In this document: positions 21,487 to 32,980 of the stretch, piece by piece
Numbering within the stretch: position 1 is the first letter of the stretch
Layout: every line of letters begins with the position of its first letter
Origin: Fallopia convolvulus
Lineage: Eukaryota > Streptophyta > Magnoliopsida > Caryophyllales > Polygonaceae
Reading direction: 5' to 3'
Assembly: GCA_964016875.1 (NCBI GenBank)
Contig: OZ024733.1
Span: forward strand, 23,789,324-23,853,323
DNA length: 64,000 bases
The notes under the pieces: model-generated
What the model was told of the DNA's origin: nothing
The model's input: only the letters and a program-made list of their open reading frames with translations
The model's database searches: none
Program-made: the position numbers and the translations under genes

Positions 21487-22253
21487 TGTAGGATCGTTAG
21501 TACGTCTAGGTTGTCGACCTCAACTAAGTCGTCAACCTCTTAAGTAAATGCAGCGGAAATAAACTACAAGAAAGACTTACTTGAACACAATGTTTTTTAT
21601 AGTGGAAACACTTGATTGATGAACTCTATCAACCAAGCGTGAAAACCACTCCCTTCCAAGTTCTCGCTTGGAAGGATTAAAAGTCGAAGCTTGCTTTATT
21701 GATCTTTTGGATTGTTTACAAGAACACCCTGGATCTAGACCTACTTCCCAAGCACTCTAGAACTCGTTGTGAACCGAGTAACTACAACCCGCACTCAATC
21801 TAACAAAAGCCTACATCTTTCTCTCGAACTCTCGTTTCTTTCTTAGCACAAATTGGAGTATGAGTTCATGCTCTATCTAACCTAAAACCTTAGATTAAAT
21901 ATACACAAACTAGGTCAGATAAGAGAGAATAATATCTTCCAATTCAGTTATGGCAAGATATTATTTCTATTATCTTTACAAAATCATCCAAAGCATATAA
22001 AAGGATTACAATAAAGTCGGCTTAGGGCAAAGGCAATAATCGACTTACAATATAATCTGCATAAGATCTTTCCTAAAACAAGTTTATACTATCCAAACTA
22101 CCAAGATCTCACGCGTCTTTAAGATCTCCGAGATTCGCCTTCAACACACGTCGACGACCTGACTGACGTTGGCGACTTTGTTCAAAGACTCGAGGTCGTT
22201 AACGTGGTAGACGTTTGGAACCATCAAAATCAAAGCCTTCAGCTTTTCTAACA
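21487..22253 (-). repeat. 5' LTR of the copia element
   Basis: On minus it starts TGTTAGAAAAGCTGAAGG and ends CCTACA before the primer site, 767 bp. The inner boundary is firm. The outer one (22253) is inferred from the TG start, because the other LTR lies outside the window and no target duplication can be tested. Confidence 0.6.
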
Positions 22254-22342
22254 ATATATCATATGTTATTTTAAAGCTCATATAATAATCTATACATAAA
22301 TCTTAACTGGATATCATATGTTATTTTAAAGATCAGTTTTTT
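22254..22342. repeat. AT-rich stretch with a short direct repeat
   Basis: ATATCATATGTTATTTTAAAG occurs at about 22257 and again at about 22312. The stretch lies between the copia LTR and the LINE reading frame. It may be LINE leader or target DNA. Confidence 0.5.
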
Positions 22343-25300
22343 ATGAAGCTAGCATTATGGAATTGCAGGGGTATAAAGCGCAAGTCCTTTTGGACTGAAA
22401 TCAACGCTTTATGCCGCCTGGAACATATTAACCTAATCGCTTTAGTTGAAACAAAATTACAAAATCCTCCCGACTGTAATAGCTGGCAAAAAGCGGGTTT
22501 TGACTCCATTGAATTCCTACCGGCTAATGGGTACTCTGGCGGAATATGCGTCCTATGGAAGGGACAACAACTTGTGAACGAAACACTAAACACAGTCCAC
22601 AAAGATGACCGGTTTATAGGAATCCGACATACTAACGTGGATACCCAGAATGATATGATGATTGTCTTTGCCTATGCACCACCACGGGCGCAAGACAAGG
22701 AACCATTTTGGAGAAAATTGACGGATTCAACAAAAACTGCAACCTCCCATGCATTCTAATGGGTGATTTAAATGAAATCCAACACCCGAATGAGAAACAA
22801 GGCGGGGCCACCCCAAACCAATCCCGATTTGAACATCTTATTTGTTTTAAGAATAAATATGACATTTGTGATATCCCAACTATTGGGAACAAATTCACAT
22901 GGAAGAGATCCAAAGATCTAGAAAATACAGCCTACGAGAAACTAGACCGTCCCTTAGTTAGCAATCAAATTATCCAATGGTACCCCTCTATCGCCACCAA
23001 AAATCACGTATTTTCGTCTTCCGACCACTGCCCCATTTCGTGCGACCTCCCAACAGGGGTCCCCTTTAAAGCACAACCTTTCAAATTTGAAATGATGTGG
23101 ACATCTCGTAAGGATTTCCAACACATCATCAAGCAAGCTTGACGGCTCAATGACGGAGGGTCCCATATGTTTAACCTAACGAAGAAAACCCAACTACTTA
23201 AAGCAAAGGCGAAAACGTGGAATAAACACACCTTCAGTAATATATTTGAACATATTAGAAAACTTGACGAAGAACATCTCCAAATCCAAAAAGAGATCAT
23301 CGAGCACAACAACGTGCAAGTAATCCAAAAGCAAGCGAGGTTGTCGAAGAAACGGTCTTGCCTCTTGAATTTCCACAACTCATATTGGAAACAAAGGGCG
23401 AAAAACAACCATATCAAATTAAATGACAAAAACACCAAATACTTCCACCGCATTGCAAACGGTAGAAGGAACATAACTAATATCAAAGAAATCCAAACAA
23501 CGGAGGGCACACAAATCACAGGATTAGAAAACATCAGAACAGAAATTAAACGGGACTTCCAAAACCGTTTTCGGTCTCTGGAAATAAACCGTGGAAAACT
23601 CCAAAACATGACACAAACTATCCAAAAAGAAATAACGGATGCAGACAACGCAGAGCTCACAAAACCGGTATCGAACATTGAAATTAAGAAGGCTATGTTC
23701 GATCGGGGATGACAAATCACCCGGCCAAGACGGAATGCCGACAAGTTTCTATAAAAAATATTGGCACATTGTTGGCCCTGACGTTATCAAAGTTGTTAAA
23801 AACTTTTTTCATACAGGTTAAATTTTAAAACAAATTAACCACACATTTATAACCCTACTACCTAAATGCGAAAACCCCAATTCAACCAACCATTATAGGC
23901 CAATTAGCCTATGTAACACTATCTATAAAGTAATTTCTAAGATCTTAACAAACCGCCTAAAAACGTCTTAAATAAACTCATCCACCCGATGCAAGGGGCG
24001 TTCGTCCAGAACCGGAGTATCCACGATAACACGCTCGTTGCACATGAGATCTTCCACTCCTTCCGTAACAAAAGAGGGTGAGAGGGGTGGATCGCAATCA
24101 AACTTGACATGGAAAAAGAATATGATCGTATCAGTTGGGAATTTCTGGCTGATATCCTTCACAAATTCGGCTTTCACGATAAATTCTTGGTTGGATCCGA
24201 GAATGTGTTGAAACTGTATCATTCTCTATCCTAGTCAATAACGGAACAACAAAACAATTCTACCCCCAACGGGGTCTCAGGCAGGGGGATCCCCTATCAC
24301 CATACTTATTTATTCTTGCCTCTAAGATATTTGAGAGACAACTCCACCTGTTGAGCACCAATCCAAAAAGTGGCATTGGGATCCAAATCTCAAGAAATGG
24401 GACAAAAATCCTATTCTTGGCTTTCGCAGATGATATCATCATCTTTTGTTAAAGCTAATGGCCAAGCATGCAAAAATATTAAAGAAACTATCATGACTAT
24501 TGCCAGATTTCTGGCCAGAAAGTCACTTTTCACAAATACGCCTTCCAGGTCACCAAAAACACTAACAACAACATGAAGGAGCAAATAAAATAGATCCTCC
24601 AAATAGCGAACACAGTTGCTCTGGATAAATATCTTGGATGCCCAATTATCAACGAGAGAGTTACACGAAACACCTTTAAACCTCTGATTCTGCGCACCAG
24701 ATCCCAATTATCAAAATGGATAGCAAACATCCTTTCTCAGGAGGGGCGTAAAAACTTAATCAAAGCAAACCTTTCAGCACAACCAAACTATCTTATGTAA
24801 TCGTTTTTGCTACCTTAGGCAACTTTGAAAGAACTAGACCAAATTAACAAGAACCTCTTTTGGAACAAAGAAAACAACTACAAACCACTTATAAGCTGGA
24901 ACTCCATTTGTCGTCCACCCGCTCATGGAGGGGTGGGTATCGCGAAGGCGGAAGAAATGAACCAAGCACTCCAAATGAAACTGCTATGGAAAATCTTAGC
25001 GAAACCAAACAACCTATGGGTTAAAATAGTGACAAAAAATACCTCAAAACGGAAATTATCTTGAACTACAAGAAAAAACATAACACATCATGGCAGTGGT
25101 CCAAACTATTGGGCCTAAGAGACCTGTTCATGAAAGGCTCATCTGGCAAGTAGGGGACGGGAAAACCATTCGATTTTGGAAAGACAACTGGATCGGCAAT
25201 CGTCCTCTTCTTCCAAAAACTGAGGTCGAAACCCTTATTAATTGGGAGGAACATATTGATATATACCTCCGTGAGGAAAATTCATGGAACATAGAAAAAT

Positions 25301-26442
25301 TGAGTGATGTCGTCAGTCATGATGACCTCGGAAAAATTTCCACAATTATTAATCCCATTAATAAAATCCCGGATAGATTGTACTGGAAACCAAGTAAAAA
25401 TGGTTGGTACTCTACCCACTTGACCATGCAGCGGCTCCACCAATCCAAAGGTGAACCCAAAATTAACCTAGAATGGATCAACAAGCTCAACATTCCCCCC
25501 AGAATGAAGAATTTCCTATGGAAAGTGGCACGAAACAGCCTACTAACCAAAACGAGGCTTGCTGCCAACCATATTCCAGTAGCACAAGGTTGTGAAGCGT
25601 GTAACAGCCAGGTTGAAGATACAAACCACATCTTACTCTCATGTCCTCTTACTAGGGCGACCCTTAATTCTGTAAGCCCAAAACTATGTTGTATTGTCGA
25701 CTAGGTATCCCCGGACGATAAAAAACCACACCAAGTCCTGGAGGATATTAGGATACTAACAACAAAAGAGGAATTGGAACTCCTAACTAACACCTGGTGG
25801 AGCATTTGGTTCTCTAGAAATAAGAGAGTCTTTGACAACAACAACGGAACAAACTTGAATAATGCCGATAACCTAAGCGAGTTTACTCGAAACAAGGTTA
25901 AAGAGTGGAAACTTGAAGGAGCCTCGGATATTCGCAGCTCTGGCACTAAAAATGTGATAACTGGAGCAGGAAGAAAACTTGCTAAGTGGGCAAAACCCAA
26001 AAGGGATTACATTAAGTTTAATTTTGATGGTGCAGTGTCTGCGGATGGCGTGGCTTCTTTTGGGTACATCATGAGGGACTTTGGTGGCTCCCCCATTCAT
26101 TTTGACAGAGGACTGATTGGTCGACAGTCTGGTCTGATATCTGAGACCATCGCCTTATGCCAAGGACTTCTCGAGGCCTTTCATCATGGCATTCCCCGGA
26201 TCCAGATTGAAGGCGATAATTTGCAGCTGGTCAAGGTCGTTCTTGGTGACTGGCACTGCCCGTGGGAGATTCAGCTATTGCGTTCGGACATCCACTGCTT
26301 GCTTTCCCGGTTCCAGGATTGGAGTATCTCTCATGTCTTTCGGGAGTGTAATTCTGTGGAGGACTTCATCACTGGATCCTTTAGACGTGTCTCCTCTATC
26401 CCGCTTGCAGTTGACTCGGGTTTGCTTTCCCTCATCCAATAG
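22343..26442 (+). pseudogene. LINE ORF2: endonuclease, RT, zf-RVT, RNase H
   Basis: The start MKLALWNCRGI at 22343 is the usual APE-type endonuclease entry. MGDLNEIQHP follows in another frame near 22760. RT motifs appear in pieces: PGQDGMPTSFYKK (23720s), HYRPISLCN (23890s), GAFVQNRSIHDN (23996 on) and FADDIIIF (24424 on, the catalytic motif). A Cys/His-rich zf-RVT domain (FLWKVARNSLLT, CEACNSQVEDTNHILLSCP) is at 25510-25660. RNase H (FNFDGAVSADG...) fills 26010-26442. At least six frame changes and several stops break it. It is not functional. Confidence 0.85.
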
Positions 26443-26508
26443 GATGCTCTAGGGCGACCACTAGCATGTTAGTGGCCACCCTAACCTCTTTCTTTATAAA
26501 AAAAAAGA
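22343..26508 (+). mobile_element. Decayed plant L1-type LINE (5' truncated or ORF1-less)
   Basis: A non-LTR element read on plus: endonuclease, reverse transcriptase, zinc-binding region and RNase H, then a short 3' tail ending in an A-run near 26497-26508. No ORF1 is visible upstream. I found no convincing target duplication. Many stops and frameshifts show it is old. Confidence 0.85.
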
Positions 26509-26815
26509 GTAATATATACGGAGTATGATTTTATAATGGCTAATACATTTTTCTCCAAGTGTAGAGCTTTTTGCTCAACAGAGGTAAGATTGTGTCAGTG
26601 GAAACCGGTTCTGCGGAAATCAGACTTTCAAGGCCGAATCTCTCCATATAAGTTCTATATAGGATAAAGAGCACGGATTGCCAATGTGACAATTCGTGTA
26701 CATAGCAATCTGGGAGAAAGTAAAAGTGGGGTGTAAAGGTCTATATAAACCCTCTCACATTTCATTTTAAGTCGTATCATTCCTTCCTTATTTTTCTTCT
26801 TCTTATTTCCTCAAC
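26509..26815 (+). promoter_or_regulatory. Possible promoter region with TATA box
   Basis: CTATATAAAC at 26741-26750 lies about 66 bp before ATG 26816, a normal distance for a plant TATA box plus short leader. The rest of the stretch shows nothing I recognise. Confidence 0.4.
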
Positions 26816-27671
26816 ATGTCTTGGAATCATTTTGGTATTGACAATTATTTTCCTCCACCCGAAGAACCTGAAAATGAAATCCCTAATCCGGATCAGAATG
26901 ATGCTCCAATGTATTTCTCAAATTTGTTGGACATTACTCCTTTTTAAAATCCAAACGAGTTTCACCAATCAAATCGATGCTATTTTCCACCACCCGAAGA
27001 ACCTCAAATGAAATCCAAAATCCAGGTCGGATTGATTCTCCAATGTATTTCTCAAATTTGTTGGGAATTACCCAATGTTATCAGAATCCCGATCCGATTC
27101 TACGATTCTAGCAATCCTACGATCCATAACACGTGAAACGATCCACGATCCCAAGTAGGATCTTATTGGGGTAGGATCTTAAATGATGTAGAATACAATC
27201 TCGACCCGATCCCGATTTTACATACAGTTTCAATGATCCTGTAAACGATTTTAACGATCCTATAAAATGATAATTTTAACTAAGTATTATTAATAATTTT
27301 GTGATTAACGTATCATTTCCATTAAAATAGTTGACTAGTCCATCCTACAACATTTTTACTAATCAAATTAATAAGGTCTATCATTTTCTTACTTCATATA
27401 TAACAAAATATACAATCTATTTGGTTATTCTTGCATACTTTTAGTTATAATGTAGGCTCTTACGATTCAGCGATCCGATCTTACGATCCGATCCAAAAAA
27501 ACCCCTAATGATCCAACTTAGAATCCCGATCCTAATAACCTTGGGATTACCCCTTTTTAAAATCTAAACGAGTTTTAACAATCAAAGCAATGTTATCCTT
27601 CTTATCCATCAGAGCAAGGTCACTCGACTTATCCATCTGATTTAGCATCTGCAGAAGAGGCACATACATAA
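26816..27671 (+). pseudogene. Broken small gene of unknown function with internal duplication
   Basis: From ATG 26816 the frame reads MSWNHFGIDNYFPPPEEPEN... and ends at TAA 26945 after 43 residues. A second, diverged copy of the unit (FPPPEEP...MYFSNLLGIT) starts about 136 bp later. It is interrupted by a MITE (27073-27543), after which the frame resumes (QCYPSYPSEQGHSTYPSDLASAEEAH) and stops at 27671. The acidic, Pro/Tyr-rich sequence resembles the disordered N-termini of some plant transposase-associated proteins, but I do not recognise a family. Confidence 0.45.
27073..27543. mobile_element. hAT-like MITE
   Basis: A 471-bp insertion whose ends CAATGTTATCAGAAT and (reverse complement) CAAGGTTATTAGGAT are imperfect inverted repeats starting CAA. 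It is flanked by 8-bp direct repeats GAATTACC (27065-27072) and GGATTACC (27544-27551) with one mismatch. The uninterrupted tandem copy at about 26930 gives the empty-site form. It is rich in CGATCC-type repeats and has no coding. Confidence 0.6.
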
Positions 27672-28400
27672 ATTTGTTTGTATTATCTTTTAGTCTTTAA
27701 CTTATGAAAATATACTGAAAATTAATATCGATGGGTTGTTATAATAATAAGTTATGTAGTTGGTTTTTTATGTTGTTATTGTTCTTTAGTATTTAGTTTA
27801 TAGGTCTATTGTAGAATTTAATTTACGAAAATATTCTTGTTTTGGGCAGATTTAACTCGTAAACGTGTTATCCACTATAATGAGGGAACCTTAACCAAAA
27901 ACTAGTTTAAACACGTTATCAAATAATGTTGGATTCTCAAGGAAATATAGTAAACAAACCAACAAATAAATAAAAAAAAGTGATATGGATTCAGAATAAG
28001 GAAATTAGACTGTAATCGCTTTGCTACAGGTTTACACGATGAGAACAATCGAACAATGGCGAGTGTGATTTTTGTATATGAGCAAGGTAAGAATTTGTAA
28101 ATCAATGGTTTAGAGCTCTTGTCTTATGTGTCTCTTCTCCCATTCATCTAGCCTTTTATCATCGATCCTGTTAAAAGAACAGTTGCACCACTAGCTCGCG
28201 ATCCCAAAGATCTCTCCTCAGCATTGAAGTGAAGGATCGTTACCATCGAACTTATAGCGTGTCACTTATATGTGTTCTTCGTCGTTGGCGGAGATGGGCT
28301 TTCCCATCATTCTTGGCCCATAAACTACACGGCCCAACCGAAAACCCGCTAAATCCCCCCCCCCATTTTTAAGGGTTTTCGAAATCTCGGAAGTTGTAGT
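27672..28400. other. Intergenic stretch, nothing recognised
   Basis: AT-rich to about 28140, then mixed sequence with a C-run near 28357-28367. The 3' LTR of the Tat element would be expected here, but I cannot define its ends. Confidence 0.5.
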
Positions 28401-28536
28401 TGCAGAAGAAGCATCCCATCAATCTATTTAAGATTCCCCAGAACATAATTACGCCTCACCCGAATTCCTTCCTTCTCAGTTATGCCCTCTCCTTCTCTTT
28501 CTCTGTCTCTTGTGGTTTACCGACCCCTTCTTCACC

Positions 28537-31434
28537 ATGTCTGACTCTAATTCCTCTTCCGAATATTTCTCTCGTTGCCGAGCTGAGTGAACTCCCTTCT
28601 TTTAGGTCTGCTCACGTTCTTACTTCTCCACAATAAAAAGAGAGCTCTGCATGTGACCCTGCTGCCTTTGCTTGCTCTGTCGGTTTTCCCGCATCATCGA
28701 AATTTTACCTCTCTCAATCGGGTGAATGGGTTGACTCCTTTAATGATGACTAGGTGTGTTTGTATGAATACCCATTCCGTATTGGTCATCGTTTCCTATC
28801 CTCCTCCTGGTAGTGGACTTCCTAGAAACCCTAGATGTGTCATCGGGTTCATTGCTTCCCCAAGCATGGAGGATCCTTTTGGTTGTTGACCTCTTATGTT
28901 CCAATCATAGTATTCCTTTCAAAGCAGCATGCTTTTTCCACAACTACAGCCTTTCCAAGGGGGCCCTGGCCGTTTCACCTTAAAAACCCTAAGAAGCATA
29001 TCTAACTTGATATTTTATGTATCGAAGCCGGATCGGGGCTAGGCTGACAAATTCTTTTTTGTAAAGTTGTCAACTTTAGGGATTCATTGCTCTTTCCTTA
29101 AATCTTGTTGGCTTGCCACAAGTAACATGTTGTTTTCTTTGAGAATTGTGTTTTCTCCGAAGGTATTAACTTTTGATCATGTTTCGTGGTCTTTGACATA
29201 GTGGATACTTCGTCTTTGAGACCCCGAGACGTCTCTGCTCAAGTTGCCTCTCGCATTGAAGCTTTACCCATAAACGAAACGCTTTATCCAGAGATCATCA
29301 ATCTTGCTTCACCGATCCTCAAGATTCAGAAATGTCGAGTAAGAGACTTTCTTTTCCCTTACCCCTTACTGATTCTGCTTTTTCTAACATCATGCCTTTA
29401 TGTGTTCCAGGTCACGAACTACTCGTTCAGCGACGGCCTTATCTACCATGGAACGTGTTGAAGCTAGAAAGAAAAGAAAAGCTGACACGGCTTCCACTAC
29501 TGATACCTCTTTAGCGGTCTCACTTCCTCCTAAGTCGTCTTCCATCCCAACTAAAGGTGCTTCTCCGAAAAAACCTGTCACACCCAGCCTCACTGATCTT
29601 CCAGAGGCCATGATGTCCTTAAATATGGCTGCGGAGAAATGCCTGATGGCCCTGATGCCCTTGCATGTTGATTGTTCTCGGGACGAGATGAATCGGTCAA
29701 ATATGGCAGAATTTTAGGGTGAAATGGTTGCTGCGCAATGGCAGGTAAGGATACACTTTTGCAAATGATTTTTTGTTTTACCTCTTTCATTTAAATTGAT
29801 GCGTTTAACCTTGCAGAGCTTTCAACTTGCCTTATCGGCCTTTGAATCCTTCAAAGATCATCATAACCAACTATATCAGGCCAAGGTCAACATGCTACTT
29901 GAAAAGAAGAAGAGTGCCCTTCTCGATCACGAGAAGAATGCTCTAGAGAAAAAGGTTGGGGAGCTGTCTAAAGGCGTTGAAAGTTTGGAGGGCAAGCTCC
30001 ATGCTGCTACCGAGAGGGAGTCGGCCTTGGCTAAAGAGGTAGAGGAAGCATCGGATTATTGGTCTTTCCGAGCCTGTTTTGAAACTATGGAAGAATTTGC
30101 TATCGGAAAGCACACCTCTTGGGATGCGGTCAAAGAGAGGCGGGAATTCGAAGCCCTATATCCTCCCAATTGATACGTGATTGCCTCTGATTACTCCTTA
30201 GAAACCTCGTATATAACCTCACAGGATCCCGATCTTGCCTTGTAATCAACTTCCAACCTACAATGCTTTCAAAAATTAATGACTTGCTGCACAAGTAATC
30301 AAATTGAACGAAATTGAGAACAAACGAAACTAATTTGAGATAGGGAGATAAACAATTCGATAGTTCACTCGGATTGGCTCTAACGCTAAATCTGATTGAT
30401 AAACTAGATTGATCTTTAACAATCAAATGTAGAACAACCCAATTGTTCAAATCAATAAATCAGATGAACAAGTAAACAAGAGAGAGATTCGGATGAATTG
30501 ATGATGATCGATCGAACACTTGAAGCAATTGCAAGACTCGTGTATTTTGGAGCCCAAAGACTAGATAAACCTTTTCTGGGGTTTATCTAATCTCAAGATA
30601 ATTTTATTAAACTGAAATTGCAAAGTATTTAAAGAGGTACAAAACTGATCCTTGGAGAGCAAGTAATCCATGTGGTCGGCCCTAGAGAGAGAATTAAGCC
30701 CATGTCTTGCTTCCAAAGATATAATAAAATATCTATGTATAACTAACTAGATCTCCCTTAATTAAATAAATCAAAGATAATTTATTTATTTAAGGAAAAT
30801 ATCCTAACAAACTCAAAATATCTTAAAGATAGAATAAAACATAGGAGAGAGATTATCAACCACTAACATAAGCCTATTGGTCGAAATTTTCTACATTATT
30901 TAAAATAAAAATCGTCCAATATAATAAATAAATAAGACTGATATTTTCCATTATTTAGATTGGTCAAGTCAAAGGGTTGACTTTGACCCATGTAACAACT
31001 CATCTCACCCGGTCACTTACTAAATTCAGCCCTAAAGTGAGACAAGTTATTTCATGTTTCTAAATAAGGAAATAAGATGTGAAGCTCACCCCATTGAATT
31101 AATCCATTGAATCTAGGCTTAGTTGATGCCAAATGCAAGTGACCCATCTTGTCTTGTTGGACCCTTCAACAATAGCTGTCAATTGAACTAAGATCGTTGT
31201 CGTCCCTTGAGCAATCTTCTTAGCCCGACACCTAGTAATTGGTCCATCAAATGGCACCCGAATCAACTCATCGACGTCGGTAGGAGACATGGCTGCCTTC
31301 ACTGCATCACCAATGAAGTTGAACCCATAGCTAAAGCTCCTCCTCCTGAAGTTGAGAATCCTCTGGTCATCAACGAGTCGGCAAAAGATGAAGTGTATGA
31401 TGTCAAAAAGTCTGAAGATGCGTCGAAGGAATGA
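28537..31434 (+). pseudogene. Antisense additional ORF (PF04195-like), broken and split by a solo LTR
   Basis: A start at ATG 28537 (MSDSNSSSEYFSRCRAE) meets a stop after 17 codons. Homology continues in shifted frames: VCLYEYPFRIGHRFP and LPQAWRILLVV near 28750-28880, a DTSSLRPRD segment from 29200, then a coiled-coil tail from 29796 (KVNMLLEKKKSALLDHEKNALEKK). At 30170 the reading frame is interrupted by the solo LTR. It resumes in phase at 31315 (EVEPIAKAPPPEVE) and ends at TGA 31432-31434. Introns may account for some of the breaks before 29796. The function of this family is not known; it travels with Tat elements. Confidence 0.65.
30171..31309 (-). mobile_element. Solo LTR of a Ty3/gypsy element (copy 1)
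   Basis: 1139 bp with TG...CA ends, flanked by 5-bp duplications CCAAT (30166-30170 and 31310-31314). The minus strand near its start encodes a polyprotein tail (FDGPITRCRAKKIAQG, then a stop), as in gypsy elements whose coding runs into the 3' LTR; element D here shows the same feature. No internal region remains, so this is a product of LTR-LTR recombination. Confidence 0.75.
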
Positions 31435-31741
31435 ACTCTCTACGTTCTTCTTTGTTTTCCAATTTCTCTTTCAAGGACAATTTGTTTTAGGTGCCCGATG
31501 TGTCGGGTTTTGGACAAGTTAACTAGCCATCTTTTTTTGTTGTTTTTATGGTGAACATTTCTCTTGGAGTTATAGCCAAGAGACTAAATTACCACTTACT
31601 CGTTTAGTATGAACTTGTCTATTTGCATGTCTATATTTGTTTTTGAAGGTTGTGTAGGAAGGAGATAACTCATCAAGAATCGTGTTAACGCACCGAAGGG
31701 GTGTGTTCTCAAGACTTGTTTCAAAGTAGCGCTTTTGTAAG

Positions 31742-31790
<49 letters not shown>

Positions 31791-32114
31791 TGTGTAGCCT
31801 AAGAGATAAATGTAATAGTACTTTTATTAATAACATGATAGAATGAGTACATGTTTGTCTCTGTTTGTTAAACTCCACTTGCTCTAGAGTCGTTGATGTA
31901 ATCTCGTCTTTAGCATTTGTGACTAGTCGTTATGTGCACTATGTAACCTGATTAGAAGGCGAGGGCCCATGTTTTGTCATGTAATGTCACAAGGTGTCCC
32001 TTGTTAGTTTTGATGTCGTTGTACCGTGTAAGTAGATTTGATGTTGTAAATGAAACAAATGTATGAAAAGAATAAGCAAATTACCTTGTCTTGTTGTAGA
32101 TCGCGTTGGGTACT
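31435..32114. other. Tail-to-tail spacer between the antisense ORF and pol, with (GA)n
   Basis: No gene is supported. A GA microsatellite lies at about 31747-31786. The two converging frames end on either side. Confidence 0.6.
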
Positions 32115-32980
32115 TCAGAAGTGATGAAGCTTTAGATTTTTCGCATTCCAACTTCTTGGTACTTGTTTTCCATCACACGCCATTAGCTCATCATAGGCTC
32201 CTTGTCCAACAACTTTAGTAATCTGGTAGGGCCCTTCCCAATTTGCTACAAGTTTTCCAGCATTCATCTCTTGAGTATTTTGGAACACTTTCCTTAATAC
32301 CCAATCTCATACTTGAAAAGCCTTGTCTCTAACGTTCTTATTGTAACTTCGAGCCACCCCTTGTCTATATGCTGCCATTCGTACGGACGTTTCATCTCTT
32401 AACTCATCGACAATATCCAAATGGTGAAGCATGTTGTCTCGGTTTGACTCTTTGGTGGTTAAGCCCTATCGCGTCATGGCAAGAGTTATCTCAACTAGTA
32501 ATACAGCTTCGCATCCGTACACTAACGAGAAAGGTTTATGTCCAGTGGTCGTTTTTGGAGTTGTTTTATTGGACCATAAAATAAGGGGTAACTTGTTTGT
32601 GCACCGTCCTTTGGCCTCCTTAAGACGTTTCTTCAAATTGTCCCTTATCACCTTATTGATGGCTTCCGCTTGACCGTTTGCTTGAGGGTAACGTGGTGTT
32701 GACATTACCAGTTGGATATTATACTATTGGGAAAAACATCTTGTCTTTTCACTGATAAACTGGGAGCCATTATCATAGACTATTGTGGATGGGACGTCGA
32801 ACCTGCTTAGGATATTCCATTCTATAAAGGAAATAACTTGAACATCTTTCACTTCTTTAAAGGCCTCAGCTTCAATCCATTTGGAAAAGTAGTCGGTCCT
32901 TGCTAGGATATAAACACATTGCCCAGAAGCTGGAGGGAGCTTGCCGACAATATCCATTCCCCACTTCATGAATGACCATG
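32115..32980 (-). pseudogene. Tat integrase C-terminal half (copy 1, cut at the duplication joint)
   Basis: On minus, the integrase core from WGMDIVGKLPPASG through STPRYPQANGQAEAINKVI (the Glu of DDE) to GPYQITKVVGQGAY and a stop at 32115. The HHCC part is missing because the duplication joint at 32980/32981 places the antisense ORF next to it. Stops near 32720 and 32460 break the frame. Confidence 0.75.

Larger units (their letters stand above)
1..22253 (-). mobile_element. Ty1/copia retrotransposon, split by two later insertions; 3' end lies left of the window
   Basis: Read on the minus strand, this element has a 5' LTR at 21487-22253, an initiator-Met-type primer site, a gag ORF, a second gag segment (12068 to 11044) and the protease region (243 to 1). 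The pieces rejoin once the two younger elements are removed: the 5-bp duplications GGAAT (12064-12068 and 20482-20486) and CTTTC (239-243 and 11044-11048) bracket them exactly. The gag frame runs in phase across the GGAAT site. Integrase, RT, RNase H and the 3' LTR lie outside the window. The long gag with a coiled-coil tail and two zinc knuckles suggests a SIRE- or Tork-like lineage, but I cannot fix it. Confidence 0.85.
29991..32980. repeat. Tandem duplication, copy 1 (2,990 bp)
   Basis: The segment from GGCAAGCTCC (29991) to AATGACCATG (32980) is repeated immediately at 32981-35970. It covers the 3' part of the antisense ORF, the solo LTR, a (GA)n run and the integrase C-terminal half. I saw no differences between copies, and the dinucleotide run has equal length in both. 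Confidence 0.92.

Noticed and set aside
22257..22335. Direct repeat of 21 bp as the LINE target duplication
   Set aside because: Both copies lie on the 5' side; no third copy follows the A-run near 26508.
31747..31786. GA run taken as a regulatory element or CRISPR-like repeat
   Set aside because: A simple dinucleotide microsatellite with no spacers.
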